DNA from: Thermoflexales bacterium
GTDB taxonomy: Bacteria; Chloroflexota; Anaerolineae; Fen-1058
Assembly (NCBI GenBank): GCA_016931085.1
Contig: JAFGFO010000261.1
Location: forward strand, 1 to 15,145
DNA: 15,145 nt
Direction: 5' to 3'
This document shows positions 1 to 7,986 of the stretch, piece after piece (positions within the stretch are counted from its first letter, which is position 1; every line of letters starts with the position of its first letter). The notes below the pieces were generated by a model, which worked only from the letters and a program-made list of their open reading frames with translations, was not told the DNA's origin and made no database searches. Position numbers and translations under genes: made by a program.

Positions 1-241
1 GTTGGCTGTGGACATGGTCGACAAGCTGCTCAAGGGCCAGGCCATACCTGATCTGAAGAACTACACCATGGCCGAGCTGACCAACGATCAGAGCAAGACG
101 GGTGACGTGCCATGCGTGTTCTTGCCGGTCGTCCAGGTCAACAAGGACAACGTGTATGAGCTCATCGTGAAGAGCGGCTTCCAGTCCTACGACGATGTCT
201 ACCGCGACATCCCGGCCGATCAACGCCCGGCGAAACCCTAG
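1..241 (+). CDS. xylF: Xylose-type sugar ABC transporter substrate-binding protein, C-terminal fragment
   Basis: This is the last 79 codons of a gene whose start lies outside the window; the reading frame begins at base 2 and ends with TAG. The fragment resembles the C-terminal end of type I periplasmic sugar-binding proteins (XylF/ChvE group). A helix near the front (VDMVDKLLKGQ) is followed by a stretch with VPCVFLPVVQVNKDNV, matching the family pattern of a VPS-LL-P-V-V-K-DN strand, and a GFQSYDDVY tail. In this family the mature protein binds the sugar outside the membrane and delivers it to the permease. The downstream ATPase and permease genes support this role. The exact ligand cannot be read from a C-terminal fragment. 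Xylose is inferred from xylA and xylB further along, and a broader multi-monosaccharide (ChvE-like) specificity remains possible. Confidence 0.78.
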   Translation, partial: LAVDMVDKLLKGQAIPDLKNYTMAELTNDQSKTGDVPCVFLPVVQVNKDNVYELIVKSGFQSYDDVYRDIPADQRPAKP

Positions 242-286
242 ACACGGCGCTTTCGACAACACGAGTCTTTGATTCTATGAAGGAGT

Positions 287-332
287 GGGGCTTCCCTGCT
301 GGGAAGCAGATTGACCTGGGCAAGGAAGCCCC
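287..332 (+). promoter_or_regulatory. Competing hairpins in the xylF-xylG gap
   Basis: Two mutually exclusive stems can form here. The first pairs GCTTCCC (290-296) with GGGAAGC (301-307) around a TGCT loop. The second pairs GGGGCTTCC (287-295) with GGAAGCCCC (324-332). The left arm is shared, so only one can form at a time. No clean T run follows. Hairpins after binding-protein genes often protect the upstream message and lower downstream expression, which would suit a high XylF to XylG/H ratio. That role is inferred. Confidence 0.5.
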
Positions 333-360
333 CTCTTTCCCAATCAAGGAGTAGTAGTTT

Positions 361-1884
361 ATGGCAGATGATATTATCCTCGACATCAAGAATGTGACGA
401 AACAGTTCCCAGGCGTTACGGCCTTGAGCGACGTATCCATTCAGATCCGGCGTGGTGAGATCCACTGCCTGTGCGGTGAGAACGGGGCCGGCAAGTCGAC
501 CCTGATCAAGATACTGTCCGGCGTGTACCCCTGGGGCACTTACGAGGGGAACATCTATTACGAGGACAAGGAGCTGAAGCTGGAGAGCCGTTCTATCCGG
601 CAGGCTATCGAGGAGGGCATCGCCGTTGTGTATCAAGAGCTCACCCTGGTCCAAGACATGACGGTCGGCGAAAACATCTACTTGGGCAAAGAGCCGGTCG
701 AGCGTGGCTCCATCAACTGGGACAAGCTTTACGCCGACACCCGGCAGATCTTGACCAAATACCGCCTGGATATTCAGCCGCAGGCCATTGTCAAGCGGTT
801 AGGGGTCGGCAAGATGCAAATGACGGAGATTGCCAAAGCGCTCTCCGAGAACGCCAAGATCTTGATCCTGGACGAGCCGACCAGCGCGCTCACCGAAGCC
901 GAGATCGACAAGCTCATGGAGATCTTGCGGACGCTCAAGGAGCACGGCGTGACGTGTATCTACATCAGCCACAAGCTCGAAGAGTTTTTCCGCATTGCCG
1001 ATTCGATCACGATCTTGCGAGATGGCAAGGTTGTTACGACCAAACCGGTGGCAGAGCTGGATGTTGAAAAGCTCGTCAAGCATATGGTCGGGCGCGAAAT
1101 GCATGAACGCTTCCCGAAGGGGAAGCGCCAGCCGGGGGAGGTGATTTTCGAGGTGCAGGACCTTCACGCTCAAGATCCCAGCTCGGACCGCGAGGTGCTC
1201 AAGGGCGTGTCTCTAAACCTTCGTAAAGGCGAGATCCTGGGCATTGCGGGCCTGATGGGTTCCGGGCGCACTGAGTTGGTGATGACGCTCTTTGGTGAAT
1301 ACGGCAAGGTCACAGGCGGCCAGGTGAAGCTTGAAGGCCGCCAGATCAAGGTCGACAACTCGCGCCAGGCCGTGCAGCAAGGCATCAGCCTGGTGCCCGA
1401 AGACCGCAAGCAGTTCGGGCTGGTTCTCATTCAGTCCGTCTTGAAGAATATCTCTTTGGCGACGCTGGATAAATTCGCCTCCTTTGGCAGGATAAACGCC
1501 TCGGCCGAGCTCAAGGCGAGCTTGGAGTATGCCAAGAGCCTGGCAATCAAAGCGCCCAACCTCAATATCCCCTGCGATTCACTGTCGGGCGGCAATCAGC
1601 AAAAGGTCGTCATCTCCAAGTGGCTCATGTCCAAACCCAAAATCCTCATCATGGACGACCCGACCCGGGGTATCGACGTGGGCGCCAAGTACGAGATCTA
1701 CAAGCTCATGAACGATTTGGCCGAGCAGGGTATCTCGATCATTATGATTTCCAGTGAGCTCGAAGAAGTGCTCGGCATGAGCGATCGGGTCATGGTCATG
1801 CACGAAGGCCAATCCACTCAGACGCTCGACATCGCTGAAGCGACACAAGAGAGAATCATGGCGTTAGCCGCCGGCCTTGCCTAA
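361..1884 (+). CDS. xylG: Sugar ABC transporter tandem ATPase (XylG-type)
   Basis: This 507-residue cytoplasmic ATPase has two fused nucleotide-binding domains and powers sugar import with the permease encoded next. An AAGGAG ribosome site (346-351) lies nine bases before the ATG. The N-terminal domain has a full Walker A (GENGAGKST, residues 39-47), Walker B LILDEPTSALT (D171, E172), a degenerate signature (LGVGK) and an H-loop YISHK (H204). The C-terminal domain has a degenerate Walker A GLMGSGRT with Arg303 where Lys is usual, a perfect LSGGNQQ signature (408-414) and Walker B IMDDPTRGID with Asp433 in place of the usual catalytic Glu. The Arg is typical of XylG/RbsA/MglA second domains; the Asp is less usual. 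Length matches the family (about 500). The GVYPWGTYEG segment fits the XylG and GguA/MmsA branches, so xylose or multi-monosaccharide specificity cannot be separated by eye. Confidence 0.88.
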   Translation: MADDIILDIKNVTKQFPGVTALSDVSIQIRRGEIHCLCGENGAGKSTLIKILSGVYPWGTYEGNIYYEDKELKLESRSIRQAIEEGIAVVYQELTLVQDMTVGENIYLGKEPVERGSINWDKLYADTRQILTKYRLDIQPQAIVKRLGVGKMQMTEIAKALSENAKILILDEPTSALTEAEIDKLMEILRTLKEHGVTCIYISHKLEEFFRIADSITILRDGKVVTTKPVAELDVEKLVKHMVGREMHERFPKGKRQPGEVIFEVQDLHAQDPSSDREVLKGVSLNLRKGEILGIAGLMGSGRTELVMTLFGEYGKVTGGQVKLEGRQIKVDNSRQAVQQGISLVPEDRKQFGLVLIQSVLKNISLATLDKFASFGRINASAELKASLEYAKSLAIKAPNLNIPCDSLSGGNQQKVVISKWLMSKPKILIMDDPTRGIDVGAKYEIYKLMNDLAEQGISIIMISSELEEVLGMSDRVMVMHEGQSTQTLDIAEATQERIMALAAGLA

Positions 1885-1936
1885 AGAGAAAGTCTGGCAT
1901 CGCCTGGAGCTATATCACATTAAGAGAGGTAATCTT

Positions 1937-3130
1937 ATGAGTGCAATTACAACTGGGTCTGGCGGGGCATCCAATATTGCCAAGCAAATCCGCGGCAATC
2001 TTCAGACCTATGCTCTGATTGTGGCCACCATTGTCATCTGGGGCGTCTTCTTTTTCGTGACGGACGGGGCCTACCTGGGGGCGCAGAACTTTTCGAACCT
2101 GTTCCGCCAGATGACGGTCACGGCGCTTCTGTCGGTGGGTATGGTGCTCATCATCGTGACGGGTGGCATCGACCTTTCGGTAGGTAACTTTGCCGGCTTT
2201 ATATCTGTGGTCGTTGCCAAACTCCAGAACGATGTATGGAGGATCGTCCTGCCTGATCAGCCACTTTTAGCCGCAGTGCTCTCGGTGCTGATTGGCCTGG
2301 CCGTCGCCGTCCTGTTTGGCATGATTCAGGGTTCCGTCGTAGCCTACATGCGGGTCCCTGCGTTTATCGTTACCCTCGGCGGCATGTGGGTCTTCAAGGG
2401 TGCGCTTCTCATCGTCACCGAAGGCAAGACCATTGCGGCGAACCAACCTTACTTTTCGCAGATCGGCCAAGGTTATTTGCCTGCTCTGGTTGGATGGATC
2501 CTGGCGATCGGAGTCGTGCTGCTGATCTTTTACAACACGCTCAGCAGTCGCCAGAGGAAACGCCGCTATGGCTTTGAGCTGGGTTCGCTTTCGATGGACC
2601 TGCTCAAGGCAACCCTGTTTGCAGCGCCGGTGGTCGGGTATGTATTCTACGTCAACCAGTACCACGGCATTCCGGTTCCCGTGCTCATCTTGGCTATCGC
2701 TGCCGTCGTGGTCTCGTATGTCTCGAGTAACACGCGCTTTGGACGCTATGCATACGCCCTTGGCGGCAACCGTGAGGCAACCAGGCTGTCCGGCGTCAAC
2801 ATTAACAACAATATCTTCAAGATCTTTGTGCTGATGGGATTCCTGTGCGGCGTTTCTGGCGTTGTGCTGGCCTCCTACGTCGGCTATGGCACCATCGCGG
2901 CTGGATTTGGTTACGAGCTCGATGCGATTGCGGCTTGTATCCTGGGCGGCACCTCCCCGCTGGGCGGAGTGGGCACCATCTTTGGAGCGATGGTCGGGTC
3001 TCTCATCATGGCAAGTCTCACCAATGGCCTTCAAATCATGAACGTCCCGGCTTCCTACCAGTACGTGGTGAAGGGTATCATCTTGGTTCTAGCCGTTTAT
3101 GCCGACGTCCAACTCAAGAAGAACCGCTAG
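1937..3130 (+). CDS. xylH: Sugar ABC transporter permease (XylH-type)
   Basis: This 397-residue integral membrane protein forms the channel of the importer, presumably as a homodimer with XylG. The chosen start is the ATG at 1937, preceded by AGAGAGGT (1923-1930). An in-frame TTG at 1877 overlaps the end of xylG and would add an unlikely hydrophilic tail. About ten hydrophobic segments are visible, the first being YALIVATIVIWGVFFFV. Family hallmarks are FSNLFRQM near residue 50, GGIDLSVGNFAG, ALGGNREATRLSGVN in the cytoplasmic coupling region, and a glycine-rich CILGGTSPLGGVGTIFGA block near the C-terminus. A polar SSRQRKRR loop in the middle is normal for XylH/GguB proteins of 380-400 residues. 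The gap from xylG is 52 bases, so the two genes are very likely co-transcribed. Confidence 0.88.
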   Translation: MSAITTGSGGASNIAKQIRGNLQTYALIVATIVIWGVFFFVTDGAYLGAQNFSNLFRQMTVTALLSVGMVLIIVTGGIDLSVGNFAGFISVVVAKLQNDVWRIVLPDQPLLAAVLSVLIGLAVAVLFGMIQGSVVAYMRVPAFIVTLGGMWVFKGALLIVTEGKTIAANQPYFSQIGQGYLPALVGWILAIGVVLLIFYNTLSSRQRKRRYGFELGSLSMDLLKATLFAAPVVGYVFYVNQYHGIPVPVLILAIAAVVVSYVSSNTRFGRYAYALGGNREATRLSGVNINNNIFKIFVLMGFLCGVSGVVLASYVGYGTIAAGFGYELDAIAACILGGTSPLGGVGTIFGAMVGSLIMASLTNGLQIMNVPASYQYVVKGIILVLAVYADVQLKKNR

Positions 3131-3192
3131 GGCTTTGTTCCGAAAATAACCCTAGGGGCAGGCTTGGCGCCGCTCCTGGGATGGTGTGCATT

Positions 3193-3220
3193 TCCCTGCC
3201 TCAACGGGATGAGGCAGGGA
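3193..3220 (+). terminator. Strong stem-loop after xylH (possible terminator or attenuator)
   Basis: TCCCTGCCTCA (3193-3203) and TGAGGCAGGGA (3210-3220) form a perfect 11-bp stem around the loop ACGGGA. The following bases (TGGGTTGATG) contain no T tract, so this is not a classic intrinsic terminator. It may pause polymerase, act as a 3' end protected from exonucleases for the xylFGH message, or partly separate the next gene from the transporter operon. Confidence 0.55.
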
Positions 3221-3232
3221 TGGGTTGATGTA

Positions 3233-3254
3233 CAGTGATACCCGTATGTCACTG
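3233..3254. promoter_or_regulatory. Short inverted repeat before the kinase-like gene
   Basis: CAGTGA (3233-3238) and TCACTG (3249-3254) are separated by ten bases. The element lies 29 bases before the start codon at 3284. It could be a small operator or a second RNA hairpin behind the stronger stem at 3193-3220. No convincing sigma70 promoter accompanies it, so its role is open. Confidence 0.25.
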
Positions 3255-3283
3255 GAGAAAAGACTGCGACAGGAGTTGAAACG

Positions 3284-3961
3284 ATGCCTGTGATTACCAT
3301 TTCCAGAGAATTTGGCAGCGAGGGCGATAGCATCGCCAGACAGGTTGCCCAAAGCTTGGGCTATCATTTTGTGGATAAAGGCTTTGTCGGCACTGTGCTC
3401 GGCCAGTACGGGGTCGTCGAGTTCGGCCAAGAATACGAGACCCTGCCTACTTTTTGGGAGAAATTCGACGCACAGCGAGAAGAGCGCCGCAGTGTGATGA
3501 TGAGTATGCTCCACCAGGTCGTGCGCGCCGTGGCCCGCCACGGCAACGTCGTGATCCTCGGACGCAGTGGTTTCGCAGTTTTGGAGGGCCTGGCCAATGT
3601 CCTCCACGTGAGGCTGCAAGCCCCTCTCCCGATCCGTGTCAGGCGCGTGATGGCTCAGCAAGAGATCCCGATCGATCAGGCCGAAGCCGCCGTGAAAGAG
3701 CACGATCGCGTACAGACGGCTTTTATCGCAGAGTGTTGCAGCTTATCGTGGGAAGCCATCCACGCCTTTGACCTCGTCATTAACACCGGCAAGATTCCGC
3801 CTGAACTGGCAGTCGATTGGATTGTCAGAGCCACCCGTGGCCTAGAGGAGAAGCAAGTCGCCGGCGAACGCACCACCGACGAAATCCAGGTAGATCCTAT
3901 CTTGGCTTCGGCCGTTTCCGATGAGCTCGGATGCCAGCTTGCCCCTATCCCAATATCTTGA
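3284..3961 (+). CDS. Cytidylate-kinase-like P-loop protein
   Basis: This 225-residue soluble protein starts at an ATG eight bases after AGGAG (3271-3275). The N-terminus ITISREFGSEGDSIARQVAQSLGYHFVDKGF (residues 4-33) matches the cytidylate-kinase-like family (Pfam AAA_26 type). In that family the usual GxxGxGK[ST] P-loop of CMP kinase is replaced by an SREFGS-G pattern without the invariant lysine. A second core segment VVRAVARHGNVVILGRSGFAVLEGLANVLHVRLQAPLPIRVRRV, with several arginines, fits the phosphate-binding and lid regions of small-molecule kinases. Family members are common in anaerobes and Chloroflexota, but their substrate is generally not established. Its place between xylH and the catabolic genes suggests a role in sugar or nucleotide metabolism or signalling, which is inference only. 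The last 30 residues look poorly conserved. Its stop codon forms part of the next promoter. Confidence 0.72.
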   Translation: MPVITISREFGSEGDSIARQVAQSLGYHFVDKGFVGTVLGQYGVVEFGQEYETLPTFWEKFDAQREERRSVMMSMLHQVVRAVARHGNVVILGRSGFAVLEGLANVLHVRLQAPLPIRVRRVMAQQEIPIDQAEAAVKEHDRVQTAFIAECCSLSWEAIHAFDLVINTGKIPPELAVDWIVRATRGLEEKQVAGERTTDEIQVDPILASAVSDELGCQLAPIPIS

Positions 3962-3986
3962 CAAAGCCGTTTGCCCGTGATATAAT
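3958..3986 (+). promoter_or_regulatory. Consensus sigma70 promoter for the xylosidase-xylA-xylB operon
   Basis: A perfect -35 TTGACA (3958-3963), a 17-base spacer and a perfect -10 TATAAT (3981-3986) are present. Transcription should start near 3993. The -35 contains the TGA stop (3959-3961) of the kinase-like gene. Such a perfect promoter would be strong, so a repressor is expected. Confidence 0.9.
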
Positions 3987-3998
3987 CTGAAAAAGGTA

Positions 3999-4024
3999 CC
4001 GGGAAGGATGCCGGGATCGTTGCC
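3999..4024. promoter_or_regulatory. Candidate repressor-binding element downstream of the xylosidase promoter
   Basis: This 26-base block matches 9579-9604 at 21 positions and lies about 6 to 31 bases after the predicted transcription start. It holds a 12-base-period direct repeat of CCGGGA and ends in GGGATCGTTGCC, whose central CG resembles LacI-family operators but with weak symmetry. The shared sequence and position suggest binding by the LacI protein encoded at 9626. A repressor here would act as a roadblock or block promoter clearance. Confidence 0.55.
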
Positions 4025-4080
4025 AGGCCGGTGGATTGACTCGCGACAAAAGCCCCTTTCCTCACCCAGGTCCGGTGGCT

Positions 4081-4163
4081 GGTGTCACGGAGCACGTTGA
4101 CACCCATGCTGCTTGTACCGCGATTGAGCCAAAAGGAATCGCACGGAGGATGGTCTTTTTTTT
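4081..4163 (+). promoter_or_regulatory. Structured 5' leader of the xylosidase message
   Basis: The leader from about 3993 to 4220 is roughly 230 bases, long for this locus. It can form GGTGTCA/TGACACC (4081-4087 with 4098-4104) and GCGATT/AATCGC (4120-4125 with 4137-4142). The second stem is followed 13 bases later by eight Ts (4156-4163). The distance from stem to T run is too great for a standard terminator, but an attenuator or a sequence-dependent pause is possible. No known riboswitch class was recognised. Confidence 0.35.
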
Positions 4164-4216
4164 CGGTATCGTTGCTGGCAATGGTGTCGAAAATCCAGAA
4201 TCATTTTGGAGCGTGA
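4106..4216 (+). other. Possible 36-codon leader open frame
   Basis: An ATG at 4106 opens a 36-residue frame ending with TGA at 4214-4216, four bases before the GTG start of the xylosidase. The peptide is basic at first, then has a hydrophobic stretch WSFFSVSLLAMV. The nearest GGAG (4089-4092) is 13 bases from the ATG, which is poor spacing. If translated, it would end over the xylosidase ribosome site and could couple the two. Chance is an equally good explanation. Confidence 0.15.
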
Positions 4217-4220
4217 TCAC

Positions 4221-6758
4221 GTGGACAAGGACACATCAATCAAAGCACGCGTAAGTAGCCTGGTCTCTCAAATGTCCCTGGCGGAAAAGATCTCGCAGTT
4301 GGTCTTCGACGCCCCCCCTATCGAGCGGCTGGGTATCCCGGCCTACAATTGGTGGAACGAATGCCTGCACGGCTTGGGCCGGGCCGGCGTGGCTACCGTC
4401 TTTCCCCAAGCCATCGGCATGGCCGCAAGCTGGAACCCCGATCTCGTGCACCGCATGGCCACCGCCATCTCGGATGAGGCGCGCGCCAAGCACCACGAGG
4501 CGCTCCGCCGGGACATCAGCCAGATCTATACCGGCTTGACCTGCTGGTCGCCGAACATCAACATCTTTCGCGACCCCCGTTGGGGTCGAGGCCAGGAAAG
4601 CTATGGCGAGGACCCCTATCTCACGGCCAGGCTGGGGGTGGCTTTCGTCAAGGGCTTGCAGGGCGATCATCCAGACTACCTGAAGCTCGTGGCCACCCCC
4701 AAGCACTTTGCTGTGCACAGCGGCCCCGAGCCGGACCGGCACCACTTTGACGCCCGCGTCAGTGAGCGGGACCTGCGCGAGACTTATCTGCCCGCCTTCG
4801 AAGCGTGTGTCCGGGAGGGCCAGGCCGTCTCGGTGATGGGCGCCTACAATCGCACCAACGGCCAGCCTTGCTGCGCCAGTTTCACGCTTTTGGAACAGAT
4901 CCTCCGCCAGGAATGGGGTTTCGGCGGAGCCACCGGCTCCGACGGCTACGTCGTCTCTGACTGCGAGGCCATCCGCGATATTTTCGAGCACCACCGGGTG
5001 GTGAGCACGGCCGAGGAAGCGGCTGCCCTGGCCGTCAAGAACGGCTGCGATCTCAACTGTGGCAGCGTTTACCCTGCTCTCTTGCAGTCTGTGGAGCAAG
5101 GATTGATTTCTGAAGAAGCCATTGACCGCGCCGTCGAGCGGCTCTTCACGGCTCGCTTCCGCCTGGGCATGTTTGACCCGCCGGAACAGGTGCCCTACGC
5201 CCACATCCCGTATGAGATCATCAACTCGCCCCAGCACCGCGCGCTGGCGCTCCAGGCGGCTCGCGAGTCTATCGTGCTGCTCAAAAACGAAGGCGGATTG
5301 TTGCCCCTGTCCAAGGACCTGGGCGCCATCGCCGTCGTTGGCCCCAACGCCGACGATCTGGCCGTGCTGCTGGGCAACTATAACGGCACCCCGGCCGAGG
5401 CGCTCACTCCCTTGGCAGGGATTCGACACAAGCTGCCGGTGTCCACCAGGGTCTATTACGCGCCAGGTTGCGCCTTGGCGGACGGCGTCGTCCCGCTGCA
5501 AGCCGTCCCGGCCGCTTGCCTGCGCTCCGGCGCGGGAGAGGCTGGCCTGACAGGCGAGTACTATGATAACCCCAAGCTCGATGGCGACCCGATCCTGCGT
5601 CGCGTGGATCGCGTCGTAGATTTTTGCTGGAAGGACAGCACCCCCCTGGGCGGCCGGTGGGGTGCCCCGTTTTCTGCTCGTTGGAGCGGTGAGCTCATCC
5701 CGCCTGAGAGTGGTGTCTACCGGCTCGGTGTCTCCGGGCACAGCGCTTACAAACTGTACCTGGAGGGTGAGCTGCTCGTCGAATCTAATTCCATTCACCA
5801 TCCCCGCCTCCAGGTCCAGGAGCTCGAGCTGGAAGCCGGGCGGCTCTACCGGCTCCGCCTGGAGCACGTGAGCCGGGGACTTGACCCGCAGGTGCAACTG
5901 CTGTGGGCGCCGCCAAGTGCGGGTCCCACGGCCCAGGCGCTGGAAGTGGCGAGCAAGGCTGACGTCGTCGTCGCTGTGATGGGCCTGTCGCCCCGGCTGG
6001 AGGGCGAGGAAATGCCCGTCCACCTGGATGGCTTTGCGGGCGGCGACCGGACCGATATCGCTTTGCCCGAGCCCCAGGAACAGTTGCTCAAACAACTCCA
6101 GGCCCTGGGCAAGCCGCTGGTGTTGGTGCTGCTCAACGGCAGCGCCGTGGCGGTCAACTGGGCTGCCGAGCACGTCCCGGCCATCGTCGAGGCCTGGTAT
6201 CCCGGCCAGGCTGGCGGCGAGGCCCTGGCCGATGTGCTGTTTGGCGATTACAACCCCGGCGGACGGCTGCCGGTCACCTTTTACAAATCGCTGGATGACC
6301 TGCCGCCCTTTGACGACTATGCCATGGAGGGCCATAGCTATCGCTACTTCCGCGGCGAAGCGCTCTTTCCCTTCGGCTACGGCTTGAGCTATACCACGTT
6401 CGAGTACGGCAATCTGTCCATCACCCCAAGTCAAGCCAGGGCCGGGCAGCCCGTGAGCGTCAGCGTCGACGTGAGAAACAGCGGCGACCGCGCCGGCGAC
6501 GAGGTGGTCCAGCTTTACCTGCGCCACCTCGACACCAGCGTGCCCCGGCCTATCAAAGAGTTGAAGGGCTTGAAGCGCATGGCCCTGGAGCCGGGAGAGC
6601 GCAAAACCGTGATCTTTACCCTGGACAGCCAACATCTGGGCTACTATGACGAAAAGATGCACTACGCGGTCCATCCAGGCGCGATCGAGCTGCTGGTGGG
6701 CAGCTCTTCACAACACCTGCCGCTGGGGGGCCGCTTGGAGATCGTTGGCAAAAATTGA
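4221..6758 (+). CDS. GH3 family beta-xylosidase/beta-glucosidase with PA14 insertion
   Basis: This 845-residue glycoside hydrolase removes terminal sugars from short beta-linked oligosaccharides. The chosen start is GTG at 4221, nine bases after GGAG (4208-4211). A TTG at 4206 would overlap that ribosome site. The N-terminal GH3 barrel (about residues 20-330) contains [36 protein letters not shown] and the nucleophile motif YVVSDCEA with Asp247. The C-terminal GH3 domain is split by a PA14 domain (about residues 440-570, [14 protein letters not shown] onward). An FnIII-like domain ends the protein ([21 protein letters not shown] onward). There is no signal peptide, so it should act in the cytoplasm on imported xylo-oligosaccharides. 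The neighbouring xylA and xylB make xylosidase activity more likely than glucosidase, but GH3 substrate specificity cannot be settled from sequence alone. It is the first gene of the operon. Confidence 0.88.
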   Translation: MDKDTSIKARVSSLVSQMSLAEKISQLVFDAPPIERLGIPAYNWWNECLHGLGRAGVATVFPQAIGMAASWNPDLVHRMATAISDEARAKHHEALRRDISQIYTGLTCWSPNINIFRDPRWGRGQESYGEDPYLTARLGVAFVKGLQGDHPDYLKLVATPKHFAVHSGPEPDRHHFDARVSERDLRETYLPAFEACVREGQAVSVMGAYNRTNGQPCCASFTLLEQILRQEWGFGGATGSDGYVVSDCEAIRDIFEHHRVVSTAEEAAALAVKNGCDLNCGSVYPALLQSVEQGLISEEAIDRAVERLFTARFRLGMFDPPEQVPYAHIPYEIINSPQHRALALQAARESIVLLKNEGGLLPLSKDLGAIAVVGPNADDLAVLLGNYNGTPAEALTPLAGIRHKLPVSTRVYYAPGCALADGVVPLQAVPAACLRSGAGEAGLTGEYYDNPKLDGDPILRRVDRVVDFCWKDSTPLGGRWGAPFSARWSGELIPPESGVYRLGVSGHSAYKLYLEGELLVESNSIHHPRLQVQELELEAGRLYRLRLEHVSRGLDPQVQLLWAPPSAGPTAQALEVASKADVVVAVMGLSPRLEGEEMPVHLDGFAGGDRTDIALPEPQEQLLKQLQALGKPLVLVLLNGSAVAVNWAAEHVPAIVEAWYPGQAGGEALADVLFGDYNPGGRLPVTFYKSLDDLPPFDDYAMEGHSYRYFRGEALFPFGYGLSYTTFEYGNLSITPSQARAGQPVSVSVDVRNSGDRAGDEVVQLYLRHLDTSVPRPIKELKGLKRMALEPGERKTVIFTLDSQHLGYYDEKMHYAVHPGAIELLVGSSSQHLPLGGRLEIVGKN

Positions 6759-6792
6759 CAAAAACATTTTGTATTTTGAAAAAGGAGTTGCT

Positions 6793-7962
6793 ATGTCTAA
6801 ACAGTTTGACCCTAGACCCGAACACAAGTTTAGCTTTGGCCTGTGGACTGTAGGCAATCCAGGCGGCGATGCCTTTGGCCAGGATGTTCGCCCCGTGCTT
6901 CCACCTGCCGACCTCGTCCATTTGCTGGCCGAGGTTGGCGCCTATGGCGTGAACTTGCACGACAACGATCTCGTGCCGATCGACGCCACGCCGGCCGAGC
7001 GTGACCGCATCGTGGCGGATTTCAAAAAAGCCCTGAAAGACACCGGCCTGGTCGTCCCCATGGCAACCACCAACCTGTTCGCTGACCCCGTCTTCAAGGA
7101 TGGCGCATTCACGGCGAACGACGCCAGGGTGCGCGCGTATGCTCTGCAAAAGACGATGCGCGCGATCGACCTCGGCGTGGAACTGGGGGCCGAGGTGTAT
7201 GTCTTTTGGGGTGGGCGCGAAGGGGTTGAGAGCGATGCCACCAAGAACCCGCTCGATGCCGGCAAGCGCTTCCGCGAGGCGCTGAACTTTTTGTGCGAGT
7301 ACGTGATCGACAATGGCTATGACCTGAAATTCGCGCTCGAAGCCAAGCCCAACGAGCCGCGCGGCGACATTTACCTGCCCACGACGGGCGCCATGCTCGG
7401 CTTTATCGCCACCCTCGATCACGCCGACATGGTGGGTGTCAATCCCGAAGTGGCCCACGAGCACATGGCAGGCCTCAACTTTTTGCACGCCGTTGCACAG
7501 GCGTGGGATGCCGGCAAGCTGTTCCACATCGACCTGAACGACCAGAACTATGCCCGCTTCGACCAGGATTGGCGTTTTGGCGCCCAGAACCTCAAGCCGG
7601 CTTTCTTCCTGGTCAAGTTCTTGGAAGACGTGGGCTATGCCGGCTCGCGCCACTTTGACGCGCATGCCTATCGCACCGAAGACATCGCCGGCGTCAAAGA
7701 TTTTGCGCGCGGCTGCATGCGCACTTATCTCATCCTGAAAGACACGGCCGCCCGCTTCAACGCCGACCCTGAAATTCAGGCCTTGCTGGCGGAAATCAAC
7801 GCTGGCGATCCGGCCATGGCGCCCTTTGCGGGCAAGTACTCGCGCGACAAGGCTGCCAGCCTCAAGGCCTACGCCTTCGATCGGGTGGCCTTGGGACAGC
7901 GTGGGCTGCAGTACGAGCGCCTGGACCAATTGGCCAACGAACTGCTGCTGGGCGCGCGCTAA
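6793..7962 (+). CDS. xylA: Xylose isomerase
   Basis: This enzyme interconverts D-xylose and D-xylulose with two divalent metals in the cytoplasm. It has 389 residues and belongs to the short, actinobacterial-type class. AAAGGAG (6781-6787) precedes the ATG at 6793; longer in-frame openings upstream run into the xylosidase gene and are not used. All expected active-site residues are present: Trp18, the base pair His56 and Asp59 (NLHDND), Trp139 (FWGGRE), Glu183 and Lys185 ([11 protein letters not shown]), Glu219 and His222 (NPEVAHEH), Asp247 (HIDLND), Asp257 and Asp259 (FDQDWRFG) and Asp289 (RHFDAH). This is a constant offset of two from the well-studied Streptomyces numbering. The gap from the xylosidase is 34 bases, so the two share a transcript. 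Confidence 0.96.
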   Translation: MSKQFDPRPEHKFSFGLWTVGNPGGDAFGQDVRPVLPPADLVHLLAEVGAYGVNLHDNDLVPIDATPAERDRIVADFKKALKDTGLVVPMATTNLFADPVFKDGAFTANDARVRAYALQKTMRAIDLGVELGAEVYVFWGGREGVESDATKNPLDAGKRFREALNFLCEYVIDNGYDLKFALEAKPNEPRGDIYLPTTGAMLGFIATLDHADMVGVNPEVAHEHMAGLNFLHAVAQAWDAGKLFHIDLNDQNYARFDQDWRFGAQNLKPAFFLVKFLEDVGYAGSRHFDAHAYRTEDIAGVKDFARGCMRTYLILKDTAARFNADPEIQALLAEINAGDPAMAPFAGKYSRDKAASLKAYAFDRVALGQRGLQYERLDQLANELLLGAR

Positions 7963-7986
7963 GGCCAGGCGTGCTGATAATCGTAG

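Larger units (their letters stand above)
3956..4024 (+). repeat. Duplicated promoter/operator segment, copy 1
   Basis: This segment is a diverged direct repeat of 9539-9604. By eye the first 13 bases are identical, the next 24 match at 17 positions, and after a small gap a 26-base block matches at 21. Weaker similarity continues to about 4050, opposite the start codon of the lacI gene in copy 2. Both copies begin inside the stop codon of the preceding gene. This looks like duplication of a regulatory cassette or strong selection on shared control. Confidence 0.75.

Noticed and set aside
1877..1936. Upstream TTG start for the permease
   Set aside because: It overlaps the xylG end without a ribosome site, whereas the ATG at 1937 has AGAGAGGT correctly spaced and matches the family N-terminus.
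4036..4254. 72-codon frame starting at TTG in the xylosidase leader
   Set aside because: It has no ribosome site, a rare start and no recognisable features, and it runs out of frame into the GH3 gene.
4236..6674. 812-codon open frame on the minus strand
   Set aside because: It lies entirely opposite the GH3 gene. The translation has no recognisable domain, and the opening is explained by codon bias of the true + strand gene.
6755..6777. TTGACA (6755-6760) followed by TATTTT before xylA as a promoter
   Set aside because: The spacing is only 11 bases, and no -10 occurs at 17 bases. xylA is better explained by read-through from the xylosidase.
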